A DNA stretch of 64,000 nt. Source: Aedes albopictus (taxonomy: Eukaryota > Arthropoda > Insecta > Diptera > Culicidae). Shown here piece after piece: positions 20,991-33,711 of this stretch. Each line of letters starts with the position of its first letter. Position 1 is the stretch's first letter. Position numbers and translations under genes: made by a program. The stretch covers positions 328,192,227-328,256,226 of the forward strand of contig NC_085136.1 of NCBI RefSeq assembly GCF_035046485.1, in the 5' to 3' direction. The notes beneath the pieces were generated by a model. The model was not told the DNA's origin. It saw only the letters and a program-made list of their open reading frames with translations, and did no database searches.

Positions 20991-23919
20991 TTGTCATCAC
21001 GCCCTGCTCGGGAAGCGCTTAGCTGCCTCCGCTAGTGCTGCATGCAGCGTTTTGGCGCGCGCGACGGACATGGAATAATTGGTGGGGTTGAGAAGCCAAA
21101 GGACGTTCCAGGGTGGCGATGGACGGACGAATCTGTGCAATCAGAGCAAAAGTGCTTTCTTTTCTATGAACGATGATATGGCATGTTGAGCTGAGCATCG
21201 TCGTCCTCGTCGTCGTCATCGTCGTCTGAGACCCTTTTTGGCATTCAGCTGGAGTATTGATTTTAACTTAGGGACACAAAAAAGTGCTGCAAAATCTCCC
21301 TCCGCTGCGATGCCGGGTGCTGGGGTTGATCGCTGTTGTCCGTTCGCTGTGCTCAGTTGAATTTGCCAAAACAGCTCTGATTTTACAACTGATTGAAAGC
21401 GTGAAAGCGTTTTGGAATTTTAAGACGGCTTCCATCTTGGTGCCGCTGCTGTCGTTGTCGTCGTCGTCTTGGTTAAGTCATCATCTGCCGGTTGGTTGTG
21501 TGGATTAGGAGGAATAGCGCCGAGCTGATAGTTGCTCTCCAGTTTTGATGAGTGACCTTCAAAGTTGATAAACGTTGATGGAAATTCATTTGATAGAAAG
21601 GGCTCCATCGAAGTTTGGAGTAGCTATAGATCATGAAGATTTCAGAGCGACAAAGATGCAATGCACTGGAAAAAATATCTCATCTGCTTGATAGGAGGGT
21701 TTTCATTGCAACATTATTATATTGATAAAATGGAGAGCGAGACAATGGTTAACATCCTGTGAGCTTTCCAAGAAAGCCCTCTTTTGCATCGTAGATTTAA
21801 AAAGTTTCTACTGTCGTGCATTGCAACTCGGAGATACATAAGGAAGCTCATGATAGATTTGATAACCAAGGTAAGCATCGATACCGTACATTGTCGACAA
21901 CGGATTAATTTGGTCACAGTTCTACCTCTTCCTACCTGATGTTAATGCTTCATGTTAAACGAATTTATCATCATTTCAAGTAAAAACGCCATCTGACATT
22001 TGTGTTTCTTCTGTCAAATTACCCACCCATTATTCGCGTTTTACTATTGCTTTTATTGCCAACACTGCTCCGAACTAATTTTCTCTTCCACCCTGCTCCT
22101 ACAACAAACCGTTTTCTAATTTGTAGAAGTTCATTTGCTTACGACTAGCTAATTTGACTCAATTTGCCGGCTGTTTCTACTCAGAGCAAGAAATGACGGA
22201 AGCCAACCCACGAAATTAGTCTGCGAATGGACTTTCACTCGTTTTGTCGTGGATCGTGAATCGTGAATCAATAGTGGCGGCAGATAGTGTTTTACCACGA
22301 CAAGAAACTATCTCTCCAACGAAAGAGACTGCAGTCTGCCATGAGTCGCTGCGCGGATGTGCAAACGAGCGGAAATGGGCGCCGTAAAAAATAATTTTAA
22401 CGACTTCAAAGTTTGGCAATTTGGGAAACGTTTTATTTCGCCATGGCTGCGGATTTTTGGCTGTTTTCGGGTGAAACGTGCGTTTTTGGAGCGCTGAGGT
22501 TTTCAACCGATGAAGCTCATTTTCTTGAAGATTGTTCAAGCTTTTTTCGATAGTAGTCTTTAACTATTTTTTAACATCACCTTCTTCATAAGGTTGGATT
22601 GGTATGTAGACTATTCCAGTTATTATTTCATAGTGATTTAAAAAACACACAATATAACATCAGTTAGAAATATTGATAGGATAGGATGTAGGATAGGATG
22701 TATTCGTACAAATCATTTCATGAACTGGCTGATAATTTTGAAGAAAACTATGCATACGCTTATTTATGATCAAGCAAAATTCATGGTTGCTGCTGTTGTT
22801 GCACAGAAATACCTTCTTTACACTATAACAAACAGAACAGAGTAGGCATCTTCAAAAGTCAAAAGTCTCATACTCCGAATAAGTAATACCTGAAACACTT
22901 GATCAAATCGTTTGCTTCAGCCTCCAAAACTCCTTGATCGAAATTTGAAGAGCGTGTGAAGTAGAGATTCCGAAATCCGCATAGAATTATTTGATTATTT
23001 TTAACAATGAAGCAAAACAGGGACACACGTATGAATTGGTGAGTTCATTTTATGCTATTTTTTTCACTGTATTTTTTTTGTTTAGTTTTGGTTTAGTAGT
23101 TAAATAACCGGGAATCAAACCCACCCGTCTTTCTCTACATGGCAGAGTTCAAAAGTTGATCGTTTCCAGTTCTACAGATAAAGGCTGCTCTATATTGGTG
23201 GCCCCAGAGAGGATTGAGTTTACTACCTTCGCGTTACCGGCACGATCCTCTCTGGAGCCACCATTATATTTCAAGAAGAAACTGAGGGATTTTTCTCGCG
23301 ATGTCACAATGAGCCAGTAACGAGCATGTCCTTCATTATATAACCAGTAGTGTCATTGAGGTTACTTCAATTTGCTCAGTGGTTAAGTGGTTTTTCGTAT
23401 TTTCAGTAAAAGGCAGAGGGGCGTCTAGTATCTGGAACTTGAGAAATGAGAGGGGTTGTCTTTTGTGATATTGGAAATTTTTCGCAGACAAGGAAATCTC
23501 CTATGTGATTTTTCATATTCACCAATTATGAAAAAAAATCTCTTGTGAAAATTCCAAACTTTAGCGCCCCGTTGGTGTTAAAATGCCCTTATATGGGAAG
23601 GGAAATTCGGAATTTTGCTTTCACTTTTCAAGGTAAAGGGACTGTTCTATCTCCTTTCTGATGCTTTTATTTCGATTCGAATGTTGTGCTTCTCCAATTT
23701 TTAAGAGGAATCTATTTTTTCATACTATAGAATTTTCATTCCGCCCTTCTGAAAGTAAAATTATCTATATGATTTTCAAAATCTTTCTGCGGTCATGGTG
23801 AATATTACAATTTCCATACCTCTATATGTAATGTGGAAATAATAAGAAACCGTCAACGTTTTTTCGTGGCCGTGCAAAAAAACTTCATGATTTTGGGACT
23901 TCTTCCGGGGATGTCTTTA
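20991..23919. other. Non-repetitive island; no gene supported
   Basis: Higher-GC sequence with GTC/CGT runs near 21200-21230 and 21455, no short-period array and frames of at most 107 codons without recognisable domains. Contains the GGTGGC hairpin at 23195-23270. Near 23100-23140 there is GGGAATCAAACCCACCCGTC, weakly box B-like. Candidate host unique DNA; function unknown. Confidence 0.4.
23195..23272. repeat. Inverted repeat TTGGTGGCCCCAGAGAGGAT, copy 1
   Basis: Left arm TTGGTGGCCCCAGAGAGGAT and right arm ATCCTCTCTGGAGCCACCA enclose ~38 bp. The same arms occur at 27281 and 29541, there within a longer shared repeat. Confidence 0.75.
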
Positions 23920-26900
23920 GAAAACCTTATAAATAAAAGAAATATTTTGGGAGTCCTTTAAGAAATTTGTCCCGGGATCTCTTCAGAAATTTATTCAAGG
24001 ATTACCCCACAAATTCATCCTGAAATTCTTCTACGAACTATTCATAAAATCTCTCAAAGCTTCATTTGAATCTTTTCTTTCGTAATTATTCAAATATTTC
24101 ACTCAGTTTCACACGTTATTCGTCCGAAGTATCTCAAGAGATTATTCAACAAAATCGTCCATGAATTCCTTCGGAAACTCTTAAGGGATTCCTAAAGAAA
24201 ATGCATTGAGATACTTTTTTGAAAATTTTCGAAGTATTCATTAAAAACAAAAACATGTGTGGATATTTTCAAAAATTCTTCCAAAAACGCTCCAGGTATT
24301 TTTAAGAAATTCGTCCAGCGATTTGAAACTTTAAGGAAATTTCGTTAGCGACACCTTTTGAGATTGCTATAAGAAATCCTTCAGGAATTCTTTAATTGAT
24401 TTCTTTAGAAATGTTTAGTTTTCTTCAACATTCCAGAGACTACATCAGAAATTAATCTAGGAACTTTTTTATGAAATCTTCCTTTCGATATTGCTCCGAT
24501 GACGCCTTTAGAGAGTCCTTCAGGATTCCTGACTTTCGGAAAGTCTTTCACGGATTTTTTTCTCAAAGTTCCTAAGAGCATCTTCCATGGACACCTTCAG
24601 AATTTTCTCTACTATTTTCTTCGAAGTATCTCTAAAAAATCCTCTGGAAAAGTTTTCATGAGTTCCTTAAAAATTTCTCCTCAGGTTTTTTTCAGGAATC
24701 CACAAAAAAATCTTGTAGGAAATAATCTACGGATTCCATTAATACTGTCAGTAATTCTTCAAAAAAAATGAACTTATTCAGAAATTACTCCAGGGATGCG
24801 ACCTTAATATTTTAATAGGTTTTATTCAGAAACTCCCCCGTTTTTTCAGAAATTCTTCTCACGGATCCTAAAAATAATCCTCTTGTATTTATCTTTAGAA
24901 AAGCCCAGATCTAAAGATAAATATTAATTTAAGAAATTTCTCCAGAAAATATTTATGGCTTCCTTCCGAAACTCCACCAGAAATTACTTTTGAAATTTTT
25001 TTGAAGAACTTTTAGTAATTTATTCAGAGAATCCTTCAGAATTTTCATAAGTATATCTGTAGAAATCCTTTTGAAGATTCTTTCATAAATTATGTAAGGG
25101 GTTCAGGAATTAGAACTCCATCGAAAGTTCTACATCTACATACACGTGTTCATTTTTTTTTTTTTCAGGGATACATCTAGAAAATCCTCAGGAATTTCTC
25201 AAGAGATTCTAGCAACAGATTTCTCCAGGAACGCTTTCCTAAAAGCCGCCATCCTCTCATTAAAAGATTTCGCTAGGTGTTTTCCTTAAATTCCTCAATA
25301 TTTTTTTGCAACAAATTCTACCAACGGTTTCCGGAGAAGTTTCTGCTGGTATTTCTCAAGGAAGTTTTTAAGAAATTTCTCCTGAGTCTCCTTCAAGAAT
25401 TCCCCTGGGATTTTTTCAGATGTTTCCGAAGATATTCATTCAAAAGTACTGTCTTAGATTTCTACTGGAATTTTACTGATGACTTCTTCAGAAATTGCCT
25501 AAGGAGTTCTTTTTCAAGTTCCTGTCGGGACTTCTTCTAAAATATCTTTTTCATCTCCAGAGACTTCTTCGGAATTTCCTTCAAAAGTTTTTCCATGAAA
25601 TTTTCAGAAATTCTTCTGAAAATTTCTCCACAAATTCCACAGGGATTTCTTCGGTAAATTCCTTTCAGGGTTTGTCTTAAAGTTGTTTGAGGAATTACTT
25701 CAATAATTCCAGCAGAACATTCTACTAGTTTGTTTTAGATTTTTTTTCCTGCAGTTCTATCACAAATATCTCTTGGTATGTCTTTAGAGATCCCTGCAGA
25801 AGATGTTCAGATTTTCTAGAAGTTCTTCCAAAAATGAATCACATACTACCAAAAATGAATCACATACTACTGAATTTTCAGAAGGAATTTTTAAGCAGTT
25901 CTTGGAGAAATGTCTCAAGAAACTCTTAAACTCTCCTTTTATTTCTCTGAAAAATACCATTGGAGATTTCGGAAGAAACTTTGCATGAAACTCCACGGCA
26001 AAAATGCTTGAGAAATTTCTGCATAAATTCGAAAAATTTCTGAAAAAAATCTTCCTATAAAGTCAATGGAAATCGCAGACATTGGAACTGGTGGAAGTCT
26101 TGAAAAAATCCCTCAATAAATTTCTGACGGACTCCGGAGGGATTTTTGAAAAATCTTTGAAAAAATTCTTGGAGATACCTCTGAAGGAATTCTCATAAAA
26201 ATATTATATACTAGTTCTGAAAGGGTTCACTCAAAAAAAGCTTTTGGATCCTACTAAGAGAAAGTTGTAAACGAAACCTTGCCGAAACGAAAAAATAATC
26301 CTGAGAAATTATTCAGAAAACCACCGAAGAAATTAAAAACCATCGCTGAGGACCTGGGATCGAATTCCACTCCCGACATGCCCACAAAATGTGGGTTCTT
26401 CTTTCGGAAGGGAAGTAAAGCGTGGGTCCCGAGATGAACTAGCCTAGGGTTAAAAATCTCGTTAATACAGACAAAAAAAAATAAAAACCATGATTTTTTG
26501 AAGGAATCTTTGAAATAATACATGGAAGAACAGGAGAACCCTTTGTAAATATCCATTGAAAAATTTCTTGAAAATTCCTTGAAGAAAGTGCTGAGCAGTA
26601 GAGAAAAGGTCCAATGCAATCCAATACCTGAGGAATACCAGAAGAGACTTTTGGAGACATTTGTGGAAGAACTTTCAGAAGAATCTCTTTAGCATTTTCT
26701 AGAGGAATTTCTAAGTAAATATCCAATAAATCCCTGAATAAATAGAGAACCTGAAGTAATATCTGGAAAAATGCAAGCAAAAATTTCTGAAAAAGTTTTA
26801 TGAGAAACTTCTAAATCTCTGTTATGAAAGAATCGCCAAATATTTGTAAAAATTTCCTTCCTAGAATTTCATCTTTTGAAGAAACGTTTGTCGAAAATTT

Positions 26901-26990
26901 CTGGAAAAACCCCTGCGGAAATTCCCAGAAGACTTTTTTGAAAAATTTCTAGCAGGATTTTTGAACAACTATTCTATCGCTAAACCTTTC
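23920..26990. repeat. Long 12-bp-period array with strand switch at ~25.85 kb
   Basis: 23920 to ~25800 is in the CTTCAG orientation; at 25325-25440 exact 12-mers can be read (ATTTCTCAAGGA, AGTTTTTAAGAA, ATTTCTCCTGAG, TCTCCTTCAAGA). ~25890 to 26990 is in the CTGAAG orientation. The switch region carries a ~21-bp direct duplication around AAAATGAATCACATACTAC (25831-25872). All F/S/K-rich frames here are by-products. Confidence 0.75.
26338..26492 (+). mobile_element. 5'-truncated SINE of a second family
   Basis: Starts at a B-box-like GGGATCGAATTCC, continues with GGTTCTTCTTTCGGAAGGG and GAACTAGCCTAGGGTTAAA, and ends in a poly(A)-type tail after AATCTCGTTAATACAGAC. Box A is absent. The body differs from the Feilai-like copies. 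Confidence 0.7.
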
Positions 26991-26999
26991 CTCGTTTTA

Positions 27000-27460
27000 T
27001 GTCTCTTCACAAGAGCGTCCCTGTCCTATGATCAATGCCAATGAGATCAATGTCGTCGTCCCCAAAACCGATGAGCACTAGCGACCATGCCATTTCTCTG
27101 AACGCTAGACTTCCCAATCGCTCCTTCGAGTACAATTTTGAAATGTTTTTTGAAATTGTTTGTTTTCAAAACATTAAACAGGATAAAGATTAACCCTACT
27201 TCAATCTTTCCAATCTAACCACTTATCTTGCATGTTCCACAGAGTTCTACGGTGGCGGATTACAGCTCATTTTTGGTGGCTCCAGAGAAGATTGCGCCCA
27301 CCAAAGTCGTGAGTGCGTTCCTCTCTGGAGCCACCAACATTTTGCAAACTGCAACTTTAAAACTTTCATCATGATATCAAATAGAACCTCGTGGCAAACT
27401 GTCAAGGGTGCGGTGCCAGCTCATCTTGTAGGGAGCCGAGTATAGCAGTACCCATAGGTT
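27000..27460 (+). repeat. Dispersed repeat with internal hairpin, copy 2
   Basis: Aligns in direct orientation with 29330-29710: shared blocks CAATCGCTCCTTCGA, CTAACCACTTATCTTGC, GTTCCACAGAGTT, the hairpin TTGGTGGCTCCAGAGAAGAT ... CTCTCTGGAGCCACCAA (27281-27345), and CAAGGGTGCGGTGCCAG. No frame of note. Probably a non-autonomous element; ends not resolved. Confidence 0.65.
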
Positions 27461-27512
27461 CTAAGATGTAGTTCATACAAAAACATATCAGTGCTGCTTA
27501 CTCAAGTTTTCA

Positions 27513-27575
27513 AATTTCAACACCCCCATTACTGGTACACCTCCTATGAAATTACTTCACTATTGCAACTTATTT
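27513..27575 (+). repeat. Array-boundary motif (ACTGGTAC), copy a
   Basis: TTTCAACACCCCCATTACTGG followed by TACACC and ATTACTTCACTATTGC. It stands at the edge of the 12-bp array that begins at ~27580. Similar motifs lie at 34551-34612 (same strand) and 39606-39680 (opposite strand), each at an array edge. Confidence 0.6.
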
Positions 27576-27579
27576 CTTT

Positions 27580-28500
27580 GTGGATTCTTTGAGGATGTAT
27601 CAAAAAAAATCTGATATGTCCACACAAAAAAGATGTTCGCAGGATTTCTTGGAATGGATTAGCAAGGGTTCCTCTATAAATTCCTCATAGCGTCCCTTCA
27701 AAATGCATTCCTGTCCAAGGATTCTTTGAAAATTCCTGGAGGGATTCATCCAGAGATTCTTTCAGGAATCCTTCCAGGAATTTTCCAGGGCACTTCTTCA
27801 AGCGTTTTCCAAGAAATTTCTCAAAAGATTGAAACTAGTCCACGAGTTCCCTCTGATTTTTTTTTTTGAAATTCCTTCTAGGATTCTTCAAGTAGTTTTA
27901 TGAGAAACTCCTTCAAAGATCGCTACAGAAGTTCATTATCGATTTTTTTTAAAACGTAAAGATACGTTCAATAATTTCTGAAGGAATTCTTCCCGAAATA
28001 TTATCAGAAGTTTTTCCAGGAGTTTTTGTTTGGGATTTTCCTGAAAATTCTTTAATAAATTTTAGGAAATTCTTCTAGGAATGTCTTCAGAATTACTCCA
28101 AACGTTTCTTAAAGAAATGCAACGCCAGGAGTTTTTTTTAACTAAAATCTGTTTTTTTTCAAGAAATTACTCGAGGGCTTTCCTTTAGAAACTTAGATAT
28201 TTTTTCAGAAATTATTGCTTGACATTTTTCTGAGGTTCCCTAAGATATTTGATATTACTCCATTTATTCAGGAATTTCTGCAGAAATCTTTGGAGAAGTT
28301 TCTCAAAGAGTTCTTGGTAAAAGCCTGGGAAGCAATCCCTCATGGGATTTGGAAGACTTTCTGAAAAACTCATCAGAAGAATTTTTGCAGAAATTCCTCA
28401 AATTCTGAAAAAGTCTCTAGAGATCAAACTGTCTCCTCAAAGGAAATTCAGATGGAATCTCTGAATTCCTTGATCAGGAAGGCAAACTCTCTCCTGCAAA
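27580..28500. repeat. 12-bp-period array with strand switch at ~28.26 kb
   Basis: The left part is in the CTTCAG orientation (GATTCTTTCAGGAATCCTTC), the right part in CTGAAG (GAATTTCTGCAGAAATCTTT). No coding content. Confidence 0.65.
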
Positions 28501-28679
28501 ATCCAGCAAAACTCCACATTCGATTGCATAAAAAAAAAACACTGTGTCTACGATGCTTCGTTCTTAAGTTATGATTTTTCAAAGTAGGTGGTGTCTGTGG
28601 AAAATGTTGGTTTTCTACTGGAGTGTTCCGGAAAATTAGGCGACCCTGATTTTTTTTATATTTTGTTTTTTTTTCATAT

Positions 28680-28933
28680 ACACACTACGAAAAAATCAGA
28701 ATTACTCGTGACGTAAATTTATTGCACAGAACGTAAGCAATTTAATGACGTAAATTTATAGGTCTTTTGACCCAATAATACGTTATTCTTGTAAAATTAT
28801 AAAAATATAACGAAAAATTCAGTTGAATGTTACAAAAATTACGTCACTTGGGCGTTTAAATTTACGTCATATGTGTCGCTTGCATATGTGCATCCAAAGT
28901 GACGCAAATTTATATGATTTTTTCTAAGTGTGT
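28680..28933. mobile_element. 254-bp MITE with ACACACT ends
   Basis: Left end ACACACTACGAAAAAATC and the inverse of the right end ACACACTTAGAAAAAATC differ at three adjacent positions. Flanked by ATAT on each side (a 2-4-bp TA-type duplication). The interior has recurrent GACGTAAATTTAT blocks in both orientations. Confidence 0.8.
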
Positions 28934-29329
28934 ATATATGAACCCTACCTGTGAAAAATATTTCATTGAATTCTGAGAATTTTGGTACCAATTTGTACGA
29001 TACTGAAAAAAATCCCCGATAGCAAGATCCAAATTCACCCCATTCCGAAACAAATATTTTGAAAGCAGGGAGTTATAGTGTAAGCAACAGAGATAGAATG
29101 ATCTTATAGCGTCATGCCAAGACTGAATTAGTTTTGGAAACGTGATCAGTGCAGCCATATTCACATGAAGGTATTCTGGAACGATCAAATTTAAGACTAG
29201 CAGGCCTGTCGCGGTCTAAACCCGCAGTTATGTACTTCGTCTTTATCAAGTCTAACGGTAAACCGATACTCGCTATATCCCACTTCAGAAGTGCTCCATT
29301 GCCATACGGTCGATTGATCTAATAAGTCG

Positions 29330-29710
29330 TCCGCAAGCCGATGGTCATTAGCGACCACGTAATGATAGTGCCATTTCTCTGCACGCCATACTTCCTAATC
29401 GCTCCTTCGAATACAATGTTGAAATGTTTGTAATCATTAAAGACGATATAGCTTCACCTTATTTCAATCATTTCAATCTAACCACTTATCTTGCTTGTTC
29501 CACAGAGTTGTTTAGTGGAGGATTACAGCACATTGGTGGCTCTAGAGTGAATTGAACTCACCAAAGACTTAAGTGCGTTCCTCTCTGAAGCCACCAACAT
29601 TTTGCAAACTACAACTTTTAAACTTTCATCAATTCTATGTTATAAATTGCATAGCTAGCTGCCAAGGGTGCAGTGCCAGGCTATCGTGTAGGGAGCCGGG
29701 TGCTAAAATG
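29330..29710 (+). repeat. Dispersed repeat with internal hairpin, copy 3
   Basis: Direct-orientation counterpart of 27000-27460, diverged, with hairpin arms TTGGTGGCTCTAGAGTGAAT and CTCTCTGAAGCCACCAA (29541-29604) and the trailing CAAGGGTGCAGTGCCAG. Confidence 0.65.
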
Positions 29711-29719
29711 AAGTGCTTC

Positions 29720-31190
29720 CAAATACAAATGAGATTTTTTTAATAGAGATATTTATTGCTTAGTATGGTTCGATCGTAATGTATCTAATTCACAAAAATT
29801 GACGTTCAAGTGCATCTTTCTTCGTAGGTACAGTTAGAGACAATTAAAATGCCCAAAAACCATTTTCCAAAACCGACACCTTCAAATTGCAGCATCGATA
29901 TCATCATTGTTATCATCATTACCCTTGGAATATTAATAATTTTCTGAGTAAAGCTGAATTTCAGCCTCAAAATTGACAATATTTGAATTGAAATAGGTCA
30001 TTAGTTGGAAATGATGAATTCCTAAATATAAATAATTCTGAAGTTTCAAAATCTGGTTCAATCTGCTGAAAGGCTGATTCACCTAATGATGCTATATTTT
30101 ATGTTCAATTAGCAAAACATGAAATATCATACATTTCCTTGTCAGTGATGAAAGGATTGTTTATTCCTAAAAGCCAATAAATTACACCTGCTAATAGCCG
30201 CAACACGGTGCTTTCAGCCCACAATGTAGATTTTTCTCCATTTGGATTTTTTATCACCCTCCGAGGCTAATTTTGCACCATCAAGAAGAAACTACCGCAT
30301 CGCCCCACAACACGGTCAGTCGTGGCTAGTGCCGTGCAGCATATAACAACAATCTCTAAAAGAACGACAGGAAAGAAAACACCAGAGCAATTAAAAATAT
30401 AATTACCTATTTACATACGTGCTCTGCACGTACTACCGAGGAGGAAATTGAAGGGGAAATAAATATTTTCCATGCATGTATTATTAATTATTTATCGCTA
30501 CCGTTTGCTGCTCCTCCAGGATGATGCGTCCTTTCAGGACACCCGGTTATGCGTCATCAGGAAAGAAAATAGCCCGGTAGGAGGCGCTCGTGCGCCTCCC
30601 CATCAAAGGAAAACACTTCCTAAACTCATCAAACACAATGATGCAATTCTGTTGGTACTCAAGCAAGCAGTCAGTAGTGGGAGACAATGATGGGAGAATC
30701 CCGCGACCGACACAAAAGAGGAGAGCCTCCCGAGCCTTTTCCGTTGTTGGCCTTTTTCTATTTTGTAAAGTATAATTACAGTTGCATAAAATCCGACTTG
30801 TTTCTGAAACGGGTAGGACGAGTCGCCGTTGCGCTAAAAAGTACCAAGAGAGACTGGAGAAGGCCCAAGTAATGGCAACGTTCTACCCCGTAGTAACTAA
30901 TTGCGAAAAAATGCAAATCAGCTGATGGCCGGAAAGCCGGGCAGCAGCGACCGAAGCGGGTGGAATGTGTTGATGTTTTTCTTCGGCTCGGGGTGATGGT
31001 GGATAGAGGAGGACTACAAAAGGCAACGCGGATGAGGTTCTCTGGATGGTGGTATCTGTTTGCCCGTTGTTGTTTGATCGACCTCTAGGAGCAACAGCGC
31101 GCAGCTCCTGCAGTTGACCTCGGAAGCAGGGCACTGTGGGACGATGCTGATATTTGTCAGAATTGGAAAAAGAGGATAGGTTCGCTTCTA
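29720..31190. other. Non-repetitive island; no gene supported
   Basis: AT-rich at first, GC-richer from ~30290 (GGAGGCGCTCGTGCGCCTCC at 30579-30598 is a short palindrome). Frames up to 92 codons, none with recognised domains. Candidate host DNA. Confidence 0.4.
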
Positions 31191-31203
31191 TGGTGACTTT
31201 TTT

Positions 31204-31424
31204 ACTTCTTCTTCTTCTTCTTCATAATGGCTAGATGTTCGCATTGGAACTTGGCCCGCCTCTGTTCAACTTAGTGTTCTTAGAGTACTTCCACAGTTAT
31301 TAATTGAAGGGCTTTCTTTGCCTGCCATTGCATGAATTTGTACATTCATTGTGAGGCAAGCAGAATGATACACTATTCCCAGGGAATCGACAAAATTTTT
31401 TGTGACCGGAACGGGAATCTCCAA
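31204..31424 (-). mobile_element. 5'-truncated Feilai-like SINE with (GAA)n tail
   Basis: On the minus strand it begins near GATTCCCGTTCCGGTCAC, runs through TGCCTCACAATGAATGTAC and GGGCCAAGTTCCAATGCG, and ends in GAAGAAGAAGAAG. The head with box A is missing. Confidence 0.75.
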
Positions 31425-31737
31425 GAAGTTCATGGAAGACCTAGACATGGTACTCGGCATCTGGTACGCGTAGAAAGAGATGTCAACCCAAGCAACCAAA
31501 TGTTTGATTAGGGTTTAACAAGCATTTGACCAAGCTTCAAACTGACATCAATATTCTCCAAAGTTTTTCAGAATGATCTTGTCTCGATGCTAAGGACAGA
31601 TTTCAGTAAGCAAATTAATCGTACTTATGTTGAACTTTAATCTGCTTCTAAGTTAAGACATTGTTCAGCTGAAAATAAATTACTCAATCAGTGCTGTCTA
31701 GTCTAGTCTAGTCTAGTCTACACATACACAGCCAATC
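31425..31737. other. Unassigned sequence with a CTAGT microsatellite
   Basis: No gene. A short (CTAGT) repeat of about five units lies at 31696-31721, next to the left end of the fold-back. Confidence 0.6.
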
Positions 31738-33711
31738 CACAATGGGTCCAGATCCGTGTTTACGAAGACAAAAATGTTTGTGCCTAAACCTTAAACTTTA
31801 GATACATGGTGTCTTTGGGAAAGTTTCTTCTTATTTTTCGACCTTTTTTCTCATTATTGTAAAATTAGGGTGGTCCCTCTGGTTTCGCTGATCCAAACAT
31901 CTGCTTTTTAATAGTTTTATGTACGTTCATAAAATGTTCTACAAAGTTGTAAAAGAACTTATTTGGAGCAAGTTTGCCGAAGAAACCATTACTCTATCTC
32001 TTATGGTTGCTAACTTATAATTTTTTGAAAGATTCATGTTAGGGTGATCCATGAATTTCAGTTTTCCTGAAATAACTTTTAATTCGTTCATTTTTAGTAA
32101 ATACTTTGTTCCGAGCACTTTTAGAACTATCAACGACGCATATTTTTTCCAAAGAGCTCAAAGTTCTAACTCTCATAGTTAAAAAAATATTGGCATTTTT
32201 CTTCGAAAAATCACTTTTTTTTCAAAATGTCATATCTCAAAAAGGAGCAAATGGATTTTCAATCTTCCGGTTGCATTAGAAAGATCGTACTCTGTTCTAT
32301 TTATGGTGAAATAACTGCAGGTACCTTTTTTGTTCAAAACTTTTTATGAAATTTTGAAAATACGATTTTTTTCATGGAAATGCAGTTGTAACTTTGAAAA
32401 TCGATGAGATACAAACTTGGCGTCTTCGACAAAATTGTGAGTTCTTGGGTGCTCTAAAAGTGCCCAGAACAAAGTATTGCGAAAAAAACAACACATAAAA
32501 TTATATTGAATAAAAACCGATTTTCATATGGAAAGCGGAACAATTTCAGCAAACTCGACTAGTCTTTGTTAGATAGATCGAAGCAACCATGGCGAAAATG
32601 TTTAAATTTGCTTATAATCCATAATTCGTCAATGAGCTCAACTTAAAATGTGATTTTGAGCTGATTTCCATCAATTTAATTTCAATTTCATCACTTCAAT
32701 GTATGGATAGTGAAAATGTCAATCACTAGTATATGTTCATGTTAACGTAAAAGCCTATCAAAGTTACATGATTTACAATATCTTATCAACATTGTGCCTA
32801 AATGGTGATGACAGTATAAACAAACATTGGTTCTATAATGAAATGGATGACCATTTACCAAGCTACTTTGATCTATCTAACAAAGACGAGTTGAATTTGC
32901 TTGAAATGTGTCATTTTTTCATATGAAAATCTGTTTTTACTCAATATAATTTTATGTGTTGATTTTTTCGCAACACTTTGTTCTGGGCCTTTTTATAGCA
33001 GTCAAAAACTCACAATTTTGTCGAAGACGCCAAGTTTGTATCTCATCGATTTTCAAAGTTACAACTGCTTTTCCATGAAAAAAATCGTATTTTCAAAATT
33101 CAATAAAAAGCTTCAAACAAAAAAGGTACCTACAGTTTTTTCACCATAAATAGAACAGATTACGATCTTTCCAATGCAACCAGGAGATTGAAAATCCATT
33201 TGATCCTTTTTAAGATATGGCTTTTTGAAAAAAAGTGATTTTTCGAAGAAAAATGCCAATATCTTTTTAACTATGAGAGTTAGAACTTTGAGCTCTTTGG
33301 AAAAAATATGCGTCGCTGATAGTTCTAAAAGTGTTCGGAACAACGTATTCACGAGAAACGAACGAATTAAAAGTTATTTCAGGAAAACTGAAATTCATGG
33401 ATCACCCTAACATGAATCTTTCAAAAAATTATAAGTTAGGAACCATAAGAGATGGAATAATGATTTCTTCGGCAAACTTGCTCCAAATAAGTTCTTTTAC
33501 AACTTTGTAGAACATTTTATGAACGTACATAAAACTATTAAGAGGCAGATGTTTGGATCAGCGAAACTAGAGGGACCACCCTAATTTTACAATAATGAGA
33601 AAAAAGGTTGAAAAATAAGAAGAAACTTTCCCAAAGACACCATGTATCTAAAACTTATGGTTTAGGCACAAACATTTTTGTCTTCGTAAATACGGCTCTG
33701 GACCCATTGTG
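31738..33711. mobile_element. ~2-kb fold-back (long inverted repeat) with ~860-bp arms
   Basis: The left arm 31738 to ~32600 is the inverse of ~32845 to 33711. Outermost CACAATGGGTCCAGATCCGT pairs with the right end, which reads CACAATGGGTCCAGAGCCGT on the minus strand. Matching blocks continue through GGGTGGTCCCTCT, TAGGGTGATCCATGAATTTC, TTGGCGTCTTCGACAAAATT and TTTGTTAGATAGATC. A ~250-bp non-paired centre separates the arms. No transposase frame. A transcript across it would form a long double-stranded RNA. Confidence 0.9.

Noticed and set aside
13995..28500. CRISPR-like or bacterial repeat array
   Set aside because: Units are 11-12 bp, degenerate and contiguous, with no spacers or cas genes; the DNA is insect-like.
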